From: an uncultured Acidiphilium sp.
GTDB taxonomy: Bacteria; Bacillota; Clostridia; Christensenellales; Borkfalkiaceae
Reading direction: 5' to 3'
DNA length: 31,953 nt
NCBI GenBank assembly: GCA_902495325.1
Contig: CABUWK010000024.1
Coordinates: forward strand, 1-31,953
Position 1 is the stretch's first letter. Every line of letters begins with the position of its first letter. A program made the position numbers and the translations under genes. The notes under the pieces were generated by a model. It made no database searches and was not told the origin of the DNA. It saw only the letters and a list, made by a program, of their open reading frames with translations. Shown here piece after piece: positions 18,661 through 26,011 of this stretch.

Positions 18661-18826
18661 CAGCCGGACGAAGAGAATCTTATTGCCGGCTGTCCGGTAT
18701 CTGCTATGACGGCGGTATCGGAAAAGCAAATTCAGGCTCAGCGACAGCGAATGCGAAGCCTGAACGCAGAATAAAAGACCGGATACCGCGGAAGGCGGGT
18801 CCGTTTCTTTCGGGAGGCGGTATTTT
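18661..18826 (+). promoter_or_regulatory. Structured metG leader with competing pairings near the ribosome binding site
   Basis: Three items stand out. A 7-bp hairpin CAGCCGG (18661-18667) with CCGGCTG (18686-18692) begins right at the predicted transcript start. A second 7-bp hairpin is TTCAGGC (18731-18737) with GCCTGAA (18758-18764). Third, GATACCGC at 18782-18789 can pair with GCGGTATC at 18712-18719 (8 bp), with CGGTATC at 18695-18701 (7 bp), or with GCGGTAT at 18817-18823 (7 bp plus two G-U), which touches the GGGAGG ribosome site at 18812-18817. The first two choices would free the site and the third would hide it. It does not match a T-box or SAM riboswitch as I know them. No ligand is proposed. 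Confidence 0.45.
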
Positions 18827-20770
18827 ATGAAGCAGAAATATTATATTACAACGGCGATCGCCTATACGTCCGCAAAACCGCATATCGGCAACACGTACGA
18901 AGCCGTTCTTGCCGATTCGATCGCGCGTTTCCGCAGAAGACAGGGCTATGACGTCTTCTTCCAGACGGGAACGGACGAACACGGGCAGAAAATAGAAGAA
19001 AAAGCGGAAAAAGCAGGCAAAACGCCCAAACAGTATGTGGACGAAGTTTCGTCGGAGATCCGGGCGATCTGGGATCTGATGAACGTTTCTTACGATAAGT
19101 TTATCCGCACGACCGACCGGGATCACGAAGAGCAGGTCGCGGCGATCTTCAAAAAATTTTACGAGCAGGGCGATATTTACAAAGGGGCGTATGAAGGGTG
19201 GTATTGCACCCCGTGCGAATCTTTCTGGACGGAAAGCCAGTTGAAAGACGGGAAATGCCCCGATTGCGGCAGACCGGTCGAAAAGGCAAAGGAAGAAGCG
19301 TATTTCTTTAAAATGAGCAAGTACGCGCCCCGGCTGATCGACTATTTAAACGAACACCCCGGCATGATCGCACCGAAATCCAGACTGAACGAAATGATGA
19401 ACAATTTCCTTCGCCCGGGGCTTCAGGATCTCTGCGTATCGAGAACGTCGTTCAGATGGGGGATCCCCGTGGATTTCGATCCGAAGCACGTGGTTTACGT
19501 GTGGCTTGACGCCCTTACGAACTACATTACGGGGCTCGGGTATAAAGTGAACGGCGAAAGCGACGATAACTTTAAAAAATACTGGCCTGCCGACATTCAC
19601 GTGATCGGCAAGGACATCATTCGTTTCCATACCATTTACTGGCCTGTTTTCCTGATGGCTCTCGGGCTTCCTTTGCCGAAGCATATTTTCGGGCATCCGT
19701 GGCTTTTGCAGGAAGGCGGAAAGATGAGTAAATCGAAGGGCAACGTGATGTATGCCGACGATCTCGTTTCCGTTTACGGGGTGGACGCCGTGCGTTATTA
19801 CGTGCTCGATTCCATGCCGTTCGATAACGACGGGCTGATCTCCTGGGATATGATGACCGAAAAGATCAACGCCGATCTCGCGAACGTTTACGGCAACCTT
19901 GTCAAAAGAACGATCGCCATGAGCAACAAATATTTCGGCGGCGTGGTCGAACGGGGAGGTTTGGATCTTCCCGTCGACGAAGAGCTGAAAGAAACGGCGT
20001 GCTCCGTTTACGATAAGATGAAAGAGTGCATGGACGGCGATCGTATTTCCGACGCGATCGACTGCGTGTTCACCCTTCTTCGCCGCGCGAACAAATATAT
20101 CGACGAAACGACCCCGTGGATCTTAGCGAAAGATCCCGCGGACGCGCCCAGACTGAAAACGGTGATGTATAACCTGACGGAAGCGATCGTCATCGCGACC
20201 TCTCTGTTGGAGCCGTTCATTCCCGATACGGCTGCGGAAGTGTGCAGAGAACTGAACACCGGTCTTCGTCCTTTCGAAGATATGGGCAAGTTCGGGCTTT
20301 ATGCGGACGGGACGAAAGTTGTGGAAGACGCCCCCGTGCTCTTTCCCCGTTTCGACGGAAAGGAAGTGGCGGAAAAAGCCGCCGCGATCGCCGCGAAATA
20401 CGCCGTGCCCGAACGGAAGGAAGAACCCGCCGAAGAAAAACCCGCGGAGATCGGCATCGAAGATTTCATGAAGATCAGCCTGAAAACCGCCCTCGTGAAA
20501 GATTGCGTAAAAATCGAAAAATCCAGAAAACTTCTGAAACTGACCCTTAAGATCGGCAACGAAGAGAGAACGGTGGCAAGCGGCATCGCGGAATATTATA
20601 AGCCGGAAGAACTGATCGGGAAAAAAGTCGTTGTGGTGGCAAATTTAAAACCCGTGAAACTGTGCGGCGTAGAGAGCAAGGGAATGATCCTTTGCGCGGA
20701 GAAGGACGGAAAAGTCGTCGTCGTAACGCCGGACGATCCGTCCCTTCCGGACGGCGCGACGGTGAGATAA
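18827..20770 (+). CDS. metG: Methionyl-tRNA synthetase with C-terminal tRNA-binding domain
   Basis: 647 residues. Charges tRNA-Met for initiation and elongation. Class I catalytic core with HIGN at residues 19-22 and KMSKS at 299-303. A zinc knuckle in the connective peptide reads CTPCESFW...CPDCGRPVE, with Cys at about 127, 130, 145 and 148. An anticodon-binding helical domain spans about 380-520. After a Glu/Ala-rich linker, a C-terminal OB-fold of the Arc1p/EMAP type covers about 545-647 and helps dimerise and bind tRNA. The ATG at 18827 follows a GGGAGG site that is part of a possible hairpin. The downstream tatD starts one base after the stop, so metG-tatD-radical SAM-rsmA form a transcript. 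Confidence 0.97.
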   Translation: MKQKYYITTAIAYTSAKPHIGNTYEAVLADSIARFRRRQGYDVFFQTGTDEHGQKIEEKAEKAGKTPKQYVDEVSSEIRAIWDLMNVSYDKFIRTTDRDHEEQVAAIFKKFYEQGDIYKGAYEGWYCTPCESFWTESQLKDGKCPDCGRPVEKAKEEAYFFKMSKYAPRLIDYLNEHPGMIAPKSRLNEMMNNFLRPGLQDLCVSRTSFRWGIPVDFDPKHVVYVWLDALTNYITGLGYKVNGESDDNFKKYWPADIHVIGKDIIRFHTIYWPVFLMALGLPLPKHIFGHPWLLQEGGKMSKSKGNVMYADDLVSVYGVDAVRYYVLDSMPFDNDGLISWDMMTEKINADLANVYGNLVKRTIAMSNKYFGGVVERGGLDLPVDEELKETACSVYDKMKECMDGDRISDAIDCVFTLLRRANKYIDETTPWILAKDPADAPRLKTVMYNLTEAIVIATSLLEPFIPDTAAEVCRELNTGLRPFEDMGKFGLYADGTKVVEDAPVLFPRFDGKEVAEKAAAIAAKYAVPERKEEPAEEKPAEIGIEDFMKISLKTALVKDCVKIEKSRKLLKLTLKIGNEERTVASGIAEYYKPEELIGKKVVVVANLKPVKLCGVESKGMILCAEKDGKVVVVTPDDPSLPDGATVR

Positions 20771-20771
20771 C

Positions 20772-21560
20772 GTGTTTTCCGATCTGCACGCCCACTTGAA
20801 CGACCCGAAGTTCGAAGGAGAAGAGAACGAGGCCGCGGAAGCCTGTATCCGTGCCCGCGTTGGGCTCGTCGTGAATGCGGGGTACGATATGAAAAGCTCG
20901 GAAAAGGCACTCATGCTTTCCGAAAAGTTTCCGTTTATGTATTTCACGGCGGGGATTCATCCCGACAATGCCGCCGAGCTTGACAAAACGAACGAAAAAC
21001 GCCTGAAGGAAATGCTTTCGCACCCGAAATGTATCGGCGTGGGAGAGATCGGTTACGATTTTCACTGGAACGTATATCCGAGGGAAATTCAGGAAAGGGC
21101 TTTCGTCCGTCAGGCGGAACTTGCCGCGGAAGAGGGAGTCCCCTTCGTGATCCATTCCCGCGAGGCGAGCGCGGCTACGATGAGAACGCTGAAAGAGCAT
21201 AAAGATCTGTTGCGGAACGGTTTTGTTCTCCATTGTTATGCCGAAAGCGCGGAAAGCGCGAAGGAATATCTGAAACTCGGCGCTTATTTCACCTTCGGCG
21301 GCGTGATCACTTTCAAAAACGCGAAAAAGGACGATATCATCCGTTCGATCCCGTTATCCCGCGTGATGACGGAGACCGACAGCCCTTATCTTGCGCCGCA
21401 TCCCCTGCGCGGCACGTTGAATACCCCGGCTAATATTCCGTTGATCGCGGAAAAGCTTGCTTCCGTTTACGGGGTGACGACAGAGGATATCGAACGGGAA
21501 ACGGAGAATAACGCAAAAAAATTATTCAAGAGGTTACAAGATGGACACGATCACATATGA
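20772..21560 (+). CDS. tatD: TatD family metal-dependent hydrolase (DNase)
   Basis: 262 residues starting at a GTG one base after the metG stop. TIM-barrel metallohydrolase; E. coli TatD is a 3'-5' DNA/RNA exonuclease. Metal ligands are visible in order: HAHLND at 6-11, Glu in GVGEIGYDFHW at about 89-99, His in 'FVIHSREAS', His in 'VLHCYAES', and Asp in 'TETDSPYLAPHP' near the C-terminus. A weak GGTGAG precedes the GTG. The last 20 nt overlap the radical SAM gene. The metG-tatD-rsmA order is common in Firmicutes. Confidence 0.93.
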   Translation: MFSDLHAHLNDPKFEGEENEAAEACIRARVGLVVNAGYDMKSSEKALMLSEKFPFMYFTAGIHPDNAAELDKTNEKRLKEMLSHPKCIGVGEIGYDFHWNVYPREIQERAFVRQAELAAEEGVPFVIHSREASAATMRTLKEHKDLLRNGFVLHCYAESAESAKEYLKLGAYFTFGGVITFKNAKKDDIIRSIPLSRVMTETDSPYLAPHPLRGTLNTPANIPLIAEKLASVYGVTTEDIERETENNAKKLFKRLQDGHDHI

Positions 21561-22134
21561 ACTCGGCAACAACCTTTATATCAACCTGACCAATCGCTGT
21601 TCGAACGATTGCGAATTTTGCGTCCGCAACGGAAAAACAAGCTATTACGGAAACGAACTCTGGCTCGAGAAAGAGCCGACCGCGGAAGAAGTGCTTGCCG
21701 CCGTTCCCGATAAAAATTACGATCAGGTCGTTTTCTGCGGGTTCGGAGAGCCAACGTTCCGCTTTGCCGTTTTATATGAAGTGGGCAAGGAACTCCGCGC
21801 GCGCGGATATTCCGTCCGCCTCGATACGAACGGACAGGGAAATCTGATCAACGGGGAAAACATCGTGCCCGATCTTGCCAAAGCGGTGGACTTTGTAAAC
21901 GTGAGCCTCAATGCTTCCGACCGCGACCGTTATTTCGACCTTTGCCGCCCCGTGTTCGGCGAGGACGCCTATGAGGAACTGATCGACTTTGCGAAAAAAT
22001 GCAAGGCGGCGGGGATCGCCACCACGTTTTCCGTTGTGGATTGCATCGGCGAGAAGGAAGTGGAAAAATGCCGCGCGATCGCGAAAAAAGCGGGCATTAC
22101 CCTTCGCGTGCGGGAAATGATCGAGGACAGCTGA
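21541..22134 (+). CDS. TatD-linked radical SAM protein
   Basis: 197 residues, very short for a radical SAM enzyme. The cluster motif is CSNDCEFC (Cys20, Cys24, Cys27), the canonical CxxxCxxC that holds a 4Fe-4S cluster for splitting S-adenosylmethionine. The SAM-binding 'GFGEPT' follows at about 67-72. No extra C-terminal iron-sulfur domain is seen. I know a subfamily of small radical SAM proteins fused to or next to TatD in anaerobes, whose substrate is not known to me. The 20-nt overlap with tatD and the AGAGGT site support co-translation. Its stop overlaps the rsmA start by one base. The role may be in nucleic acid or RNA modification by context, which is inference. Confidence 0.85.
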   Translation: MDTITYELGNNLYINLTNRCSNDCEFCVRNGKTSYYGNELWLEKEPTAEEVLAAVPDKNYDQVVFCGFGEPTFRFAVLYEVGKELRARGYSVRLDTNGQGNLINGENIVPDLAKAVDFVNVSLNASDRDRYFDLCRPVFGEDAYEELIDFAKKCKAAGIATTFSVVDCIGEKEVEKCRAIAKKAGITLRVREMIEDS

Positions 22135-22970
22135 TGAACCTGAAAGAGATATTGAAGAAAAACGACTTCACCTTTCAGAAAAAGTTCGGACAGAACTTTC
22201 TGACGGACGGGGATCTGCTTGATTCCATCGTGGAAAAAGCGGGGATCGGCGGAGACGATACCGTGGTTGAGGTCGGTTGCGGCGGAGGAACGCTGACCGC
22301 CGCGATCGCAAAAAAAGCGAAGCGTGTGATCGGATTCGAGATCGACAGGAAGTTAGAGCCCGTTCTGAAAGAAACGCTTGCGGAAAACGGGAACGTGGAA
22401 ATTATTTTCCGCGACGTGATGAAGGTTTCCGCCGAAGAGATCGGGCGGATCGCGGGCGGAAGCTATGCCGTCGTGGCGAATCTGCCTTATTATATCACGA
22501 CCCCCGTTCTGATGAAATTTCTGGAGGAAGGGGAAGAGGTGACCTCCGTTACCGTAACGGTGCAGGAAGAAGTTGCCGACCGTCTCTGCGCTTTGCCGGG
22601 CACTCCCGAATACGGCGCGATCACCGTTGCCGTGAATGCTGCGGGCAGTGCCGAAAAGGTGATGCGGATCGGCAGGAATCTGTTTTATCCCGCGCCGAAC
22701 GTCGATTCCGCCGTGGTGAAAATTACGGTCGACCGCAACAAATACGATGCGGAAACGCGCGCTTTGATCCGCTCCGTCGTTCGGGCGGCGTTTCAGAGCC
22801 GCAGAAAAACGCTTGCGAACAATCTGATGCAGGCGTTTAAGATTTCCCGCGCGGAAGCGGAATCAGCCGTTGTTGCCGCCGGGATCGATCCGATGACGCG
22901 CGGAGAAACGCTCGATGTGGAAGAGTATCGCCGTCTTGCGGAAAGTCTGAAAGCGAAATCCGTACTGTGA
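22134..22970 (+). CDS. rsmA: 16S rRNA (A1518/A1519-N6)-dimethyltransferase RsmA
   Basis: 278 residues from the ATG at 22134 (TGATG overlap with the previous stop, GAGGA site upstream). The open frame continues upstream to 21999 but this is out-of-frame sequence of the radical SAM gene. RsmA (KsgA) dimethylates two adjacent adenines in helix 45 of 16S rRNA in late small-subunit assembly. Motifs: 'KKFGQNFLTD' at 16-25, SAM motif I 'VVEVGCGGGTLT' at about 44-55, the catalytic 'NLPYYITTPVLMKFL' at about 114-128, and the 'FYPAPNVDSAVVK' loop. It is the last gene of the metG run and is followed by a strong terminator. Confidence 0.96.
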   Translation: MNLKEILKKNDFTFQKKFGQNFLTDGDLLDSIVEKAGIGGDDTVVEVGCGGGTLTAAIAKKAKRVIGFEIDRKLEPVLKETLAENGNVEIIFRDVMKVSAEEIGRIAGGSYAVVANLPYYITTPVLMKFLEEGEEVTSVTVTVQEEVADRLCALPGTPEYGAITVAVNAAGSAEKVMRIGRNLFYPAPNVDSAVVKITVDRNKYDAETRALIRSVVRAAFQSRRKTLANNLMQAFKISRAEAESAVVAAGIDPMTRGETLDVEEYRRLAESLKAKSVL

Positions 22971-22987
22971 AAACCGGAACAGAATAC

Positions 22988-23030
22988 AAAAGCCTGAGGA
23001 AAACGACGATCCGCTTTCCTCAGGCTTTTT
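22988..23030. terminator. Strong bidirectional intrinsic terminator between rsmA and plsX
   Basis: AAAAGCCTGAGGAAA at 22988-23002 pairs perfectly with TTTCCTCAGGCTTTT at 23015-23029, a 15-bp stem with a 12-nt loop, followed by T on the plus strand. The A-rich 5' arm serves as the U-run for transcripts coming from plsX on the minus strand. It separates two convergent units. Confidence 0.9.
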
Positions 23031-23085
23031 CTGTGTCGGTCAATAAAATATGACGTTAATCGGCTTATAGCGGGATTTTTCCCGG

Positions 23086-24033
23086 TTACGCAAGATCTCC
23101 CGGGAAGCCGCCTTTCACGAGATCGTAAGCGCGGGCGATCATGTTCGTTACCGCTTCGCCCGTGGCGGAACCGTGACCTTTCATGACGAGTTTTTTCACG
23201 CCGAGAAGAATGGCGCCGCCCTGCGTGTTGTAGTCGTATTTGCGTTTTACTTCGTTTAAGGCGTTCTGTGCTTCGGGAATGTTTCCGAGTTTTTCTTCGA
23301 GTTCGGAAATCACCGCTTTCGCCGTGCCTTCCACGCATTTCAGCACGATGTTTCCGTGGAAACCGTCGCATACGATCACGTCCGTTTCTCCGTTTAACGC
23401 GCGGGTCGCCTCGATATTGCCGAGAAACCGGTAGGGTGAAGCTTTCAGCAGTTTATGGGCTTCCTTTACCGCTTCGCAACCTTTGGTTTCTTCCGCGCCG
23501 TTGGAAAGAAGAGAAATTCTCGGAGAAGCATACCCGAGACTTTTCATATAGGCGTCGCCGAGCTTTGCAAAGGAAAGGAAAAGGTCGGGGCGGCTGTCGA
23601 TATTTGCTCCGCAGTCCAGCAGAAGCAGGGGATCGCCCCCTTTGTTTTTCAGTTCGACGGCGAGAATGGGGCGCAATCCCTTTAATTTTCCGAGGATCAT
23701 AATGGATGAAACGAGCACCGCACCCGTCGCGCCGCAGGTGATCACGCCGCCCGCGTCTTTTTTCGCAAGGGTCATGGCTTTCACGATCGACGCATTTTCG
23801 TTTGTGTAAACGGTCATCGGGTCGTCGTAATTGGTGACGGCGACGGGACAGTCGATCGCTTCGTAACGCCCCGAGAGAGAGGGGTATGCCGCAAGCGTCG
23901 ATTCCGTTTTTTCCTTGTTTCCGCAAAGATACAAAAACAGATCGGGGTTGTTTTTCAGCCCTTCGATCGCGCCGCGTAAAAGTTCTTCTTCCGGCGTGTC
24001 GGCGCCGAGCAGGTCTACGGATAATCTGATCAT
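23086..24033 (-). CDS. plsX: Phosphate acyltransferase PlsX
   Basis: 315 residues, typical. PlsX converts acyl-ACP to acyl-phosphate, the donor for PlsY in membrane phospholipid synthesis. The N-terminal 'MIRLSVDLLGADTPEEEL' matches the family's D-x-x-G-x-D pattern (Leu-Leu-Gly-Ala-Asp here). 'GVITCGATGAVLVSS' at about 78-92 and 'VVCDGFHGNIVLKCVEG' style segment at about 225-240 are diagnostic. The ATG at 24033 has an AGGAG site 11 nt upstream. It lies downstream of, and in line with, the fatty acid operon but is separated by a terminator and a MITE-like element, so it needs its own promoter; none was clear. No fapR is beside it. Confidence 0.95.
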   Translation of the reverse strand: MIRLSVDLLGADTPEEELLRGAIEGLKNNPDLFLYLCGNKEKTESTLAAYPSLSGRYEAIDCPVAVTNYDDPMTVYTNENASIVKAMTLAKKDAGGVITCGATGAVLVSSIMILGKLKGLRPILAVELKNKGGDPLLLLDCGANIDSRPDLFLSFAKLGDAYMKSLGYASPRISLLSNGAEETKGCEAVKEAHKLLKASPYRFLGNIEATRALNGETDVIVCDGFHGNIVLKCVEGTAKAVISELEEKLGNIPEAQNALNEVKRKYDYNTQGGAILLGVKKLVMKGHGSATGEAVTNMIARAYDLVKGGFPGDLA

Positions 24034-24067
24034 GATAAATTAACTCCTTTCAAAGGATGCTGCGTCC

Positions 24068-24087
24068 GCCGGATGCGATCGTCCGGC
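24068..24087. repeat. Small hairpin between the MITE-like element and plsX
   Basis: GCCGGA at 24068-24073 and TCCGGC at 24082-24087 form a 6-bp stem with an 8-nt loop, 35 bp upstream of plsX and directly at the edge of the MITE-like element. No U-run follows on either strand. It may be part of the plsX leader. Region 24034-24390 has no gene; it holds this hairpin, the mobile element and the operon terminator. Confidence 0.35.
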
Positions 24088-24090
24088 ATA

Positions 24091-24367
24091 GCCGAGAGAG
24101 ATTTGAACCGCATTAAGTTTTAACGGCGCAAAATTCGTAAAATCTTTGTTAAACTCGCTTGTAATACGGTCAAGTATGACTTCGCTCGTTTGCCTCGATT
24201 TTCCTGAATTTATCGTCGTTAAAATACTTCGTACCTTAAAGCCGTATTTTTTAGGCAGTTGTGGTAAAGGTTTGCGCAGGCGTACTTGCCGTACTTCAAG
24301 CAAAGATTTGCCGCAACGGGCAAAAAAGACGGCTTTAAGGCTTGATGGAGTTCAAATCTCTCTCGGC
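24091..24367. mobile_element. MITE-like non-coding element with 18-bp terminal inverted repeats and TA flanks
   Basis: The ends are perfect inverted repeats of 18 bp, GCCGAGAGAGATTTGAAC at 24091-24108 and its complement at 24350-24367. Similarity continues imperfectly for about 16 more bases. The element is flanked by TA on both sides (24089-24090 and 24368-24369), the target of IS630/Tc1-mariner type transposases. No transposase is encoded inside. The right half contains a long imperfect hairpin, 24234-24340, whose outer 20-bp arms (24234-24253, 24321-24340) differ at one base. Small open frames cross the ends of the element and are not credible genes. I recall similar AGCCGAGAGAGATTTGAAC-type repeats in gut Clostridia, but could not search. 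Confidence 0.75.
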
Positions 24368-24377
24368 TAAGTGCGGA

Positions 24378-24413
24378 AAGAAAAAGGGAATCAGGCTTTG
24401 CCGCCTTTTTCCC
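24378..24413 (-). terminator. Intrinsic terminator of the fatty acid operon
   Basis: On the minus strand GGGAA (24413-24409) pairs with TTCCC (24390-24386) and an inner AGGC pairs with GCCT, followed by TTTTTCTTT at 24385-24378. The hairpin includes the stop codon of the flavoprotein gene at 24391-24393. It lies just before the MITE-like element and would stop most read-through into plsX. Confidence 0.6.
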
Positions 24414-25134
24414 GTTCTTTCTGCCATACGTTTTCGAGAATGGTTTTATATACTTCGCGCGAGAAGGGCGGTTTTTCCGCTTCCCGGCGGGTCTTTTCCG
24501 AAAGAAAGCCGTTTGCGCCGAACTCTTCGCCCGCTGAACGGATCCGGTTCAATTGCCGCTGCGTGCGCTGTCCGCCGTTGTCCGCCATCGTTTTGAATTG
24601 CGAAAGCAGAACGGGCGTGTAGGCGTTTTTGCCGAATACCAGGTCGAGCTGACGGAGCAGGGGGTCGTAAACGACGTCCGTTTCCGTGTAAGCGCACCCC
24701 GATACGATCACCAGTTTTTTCGGCGAATCGGTATAACGGAATTCATGCGCGGGCGATCCGTCCGTCGGAACGGTTTGTCCGTGGTAGGCTTTCACCATCG
24801 ATAAAAGCCTGTCCATCATCACCTTCATCTGCCCGGGCATTTCGAAATAATACAGGGGAAAACTCGCGATCACGACGTCTGCGGCAAGGATCTTCTCCTT
24901 TAAAGCGGGGATATCGTCTCCGCGGATCACGCATTCGCCTTCCGTTTTTCCCCAACAGGACAGACATCCCGCGCAGGGCTTGATGTTAAGCGCGCAGACG
25001 TGCACCGTTTCCGTTTCGAAATCGCCTGCGCGCATCATTCCTTCCACGAAAGCGTTTGTCGCGAGAAGGGTCGTGCTCTTGTCGCGATGGGGGCTTCCGT
25101 TTAATACGAGAATTTTTTTACGCGCGGCCGCCAT
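24391..25134 (-). CDS. Flavodoxin-fold NAD(P)H-dependent oxidoreductase
   Basis: 247 residues from the ATG at 25134, which lies inside the last codons of accA (17-nt overlap) and has a GAGGTGG site upstream. The frame is open to 25239 but that part is out-of-frame accA. The protein has the flavodoxin-like FMN-binding start 'KILVLNGSPHRDKSTT' at about 6-21. 'PCAGCLSCWGKTEGECVIRGDD' at about 52-73 has the four Cys of the NADPH-dependent FMN reductase/iron-sulfur flavoprotein family. 'ASFPLYYFEMPGQMKVMMDR' covers the second FMN-contact loop. The C-terminal 100 residues are less typical. Its substrate is unknown. Position at the end of an operon that lacks an enoyl reductase is notable, but the fold is not that of FabK, FabI or FabL. 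Confidence 0.85.
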   Translation of the reverse strand: MAAARKKILVLNGSPHRDKSTTLLATNAFVEGMMRAGDFETETVHVCALNIKPCAGCLSCWGKTEGECVIRGDDIPALKEKILAADVVIASFPLYYFEMPGQMKVMMDRLLSMVKAYHGQTVPTDGSPAHEFRYTDSPKKLVIVSGCAYTETDVVYDPLLRQLDLVFGKNAYTPVLLSQFKTMADNGGQRTQRQLNRIRSAGEEFGANGFLSEKTRREAEKPPFSREVYKTILENVWQKEREKGGKA

Positions 25135-25999
25135 GCGAGAACCACCTCTTTTTTTTCGGTTTCCCGCCGGTTTTGTCGGAGGGAAGGGAATATTCCGGAT
25201 ATCTTCCGATCTTTCTGTATTTTTCCGTGCGGTCGGCAAGAAGCTTTTCCGTCGGTTTTTTGCCGAGCTCGGTCAGTCTGGCGTAAAGATCGTCCGAAAG
25301 GGCGTTGAAGAAATTTTCCCGTTTCGGGGGATTGGAGAAGTCGTCCGGTTCGGAAACGATTTTTTCCACGATGCCGAATCGGTAAAGGTCGTGCGCGGTG
25401 AGCTTGAGATGTTCCGCCGCCTCCGGAGCTTTCGAAGGGTCTTTAAAGAGGATGCTTGCGCAGGATTCGGGGGAAATGACGGAATAATAGGCGTTTTCGA
25501 GCATCCATACTTCGTCAGCCACGGCAAGCGCGAGCGCGCCGCCGCTGCCGCCCTCTCCGATCATAACGGTGATCACGGGCACCGTGACCGCCGAAAGTTC
25601 GAGCAGATTTCTGGCGATCGCTTCGCCTTCGCCCCGTTCTTCCGCGCCCTTGCCGCAGTTTGCGCCCTGCGTGTCTACAAAAAGCACTACGGGACGGCGG
25701 AATTTTTCCGCCTGTTTGATCAGACGGAGCGATTTTCTGTATCCTTCCGGAAGAACGCAGCCGAAATTGCGGTAAAGCCTTTCCTGCATGTCGTGTCCTT
25801 TTTCGATGCCGATCACGGTGACGGGCATGTCTTTCAGTTTCGCGATTCCGCCGACCACGGCGTGATCGTCTCCGAAGGCGCGGTCGCCGTGCAGCTCGCA
25901 GAACCCTTTGAAGGAATTCAGAATATAGTCGACGGCGGTCGCTCTGCCCGGTTTCCTCGTGCGACAGATTTTTTCGTATACGGTTATATTTTCAGCCAT
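25118..25999 (-). CDS. accA: Acetyl-CoA carboxylase carboxyltransferase subunit alpha
   Basis: 293 residues. With AccD it transfers CO2 from carboxybiotin to acetyl-CoA to make malonyl-CoA. Crotonase-like fold. Visible family motifs: 'DYILNSFKGFCELHGDRAF' near 24-42, 'EGYRKSLRLIKQAEKF' at about 86-101, 'DTQGANCGKGAEERGEGE' at about 109-126, and the oxyanion-hole 'GEGGSGGALALAVADEVWM' at about 148-166. 'VISPESCASILFKDPSKA' follows. The C-terminus is Lys/Arg rich. The start is 12 nt after the accD stop. No accB or accC is present in the window, so the biotin carboxylase half must be encoded elsewhere. Confidence 0.95.
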   Translation of the reverse strand: MAENITVYEKICRTRKPGRATAVDYILNSFKGFCELHGDRAFGDDHAVVGGIAKLKDMPVTVIGIEKGHDMQERLYRNFGCVLPEGYRKSLRLIKQAEKFRRPVVLFVDTQGANCGKGAEERGEGEAIARNLLELSAVTVPVITVMIGEGGSGGALALAVADEVWMLENAYYSVISPESCASILFKDPSKAPEAAEHLKLTAHDLYRFGIVEKIVSEPDDFSNPPKRENFFNALSDDLYARLTELGKKPTEKLLADRTEKYRKIGRYPEYSLPSDKTGGKPKKKRWFSHGGRA

Positions 26000-26011
26000 T
26001 GCCGTCTCTCC

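Noticed and set aside
18661..18826. T-box leader for metG
   Set aside because: ACCGCGG is present but the preceding AGGGUGG and the UGGN-containing bulge are not, and the leader is short. No stem I elements such as the AG bulge were convincing.
24040..24370. Small open frames of 87 and 74 aa within the MITE-like element
   Set aside because: They run through the terminal repeats and the long hairpin, and no ribosome site precedes them.
24391..25134. Flavoprotein as the missing enoyl-ACP reductase
   Set aside because: Its fold is flavodoxin-like with a Cys-rich motif, unlike FabK (TIM barrel) or FabI/FabL/FabV (Rossmann SDR-type).
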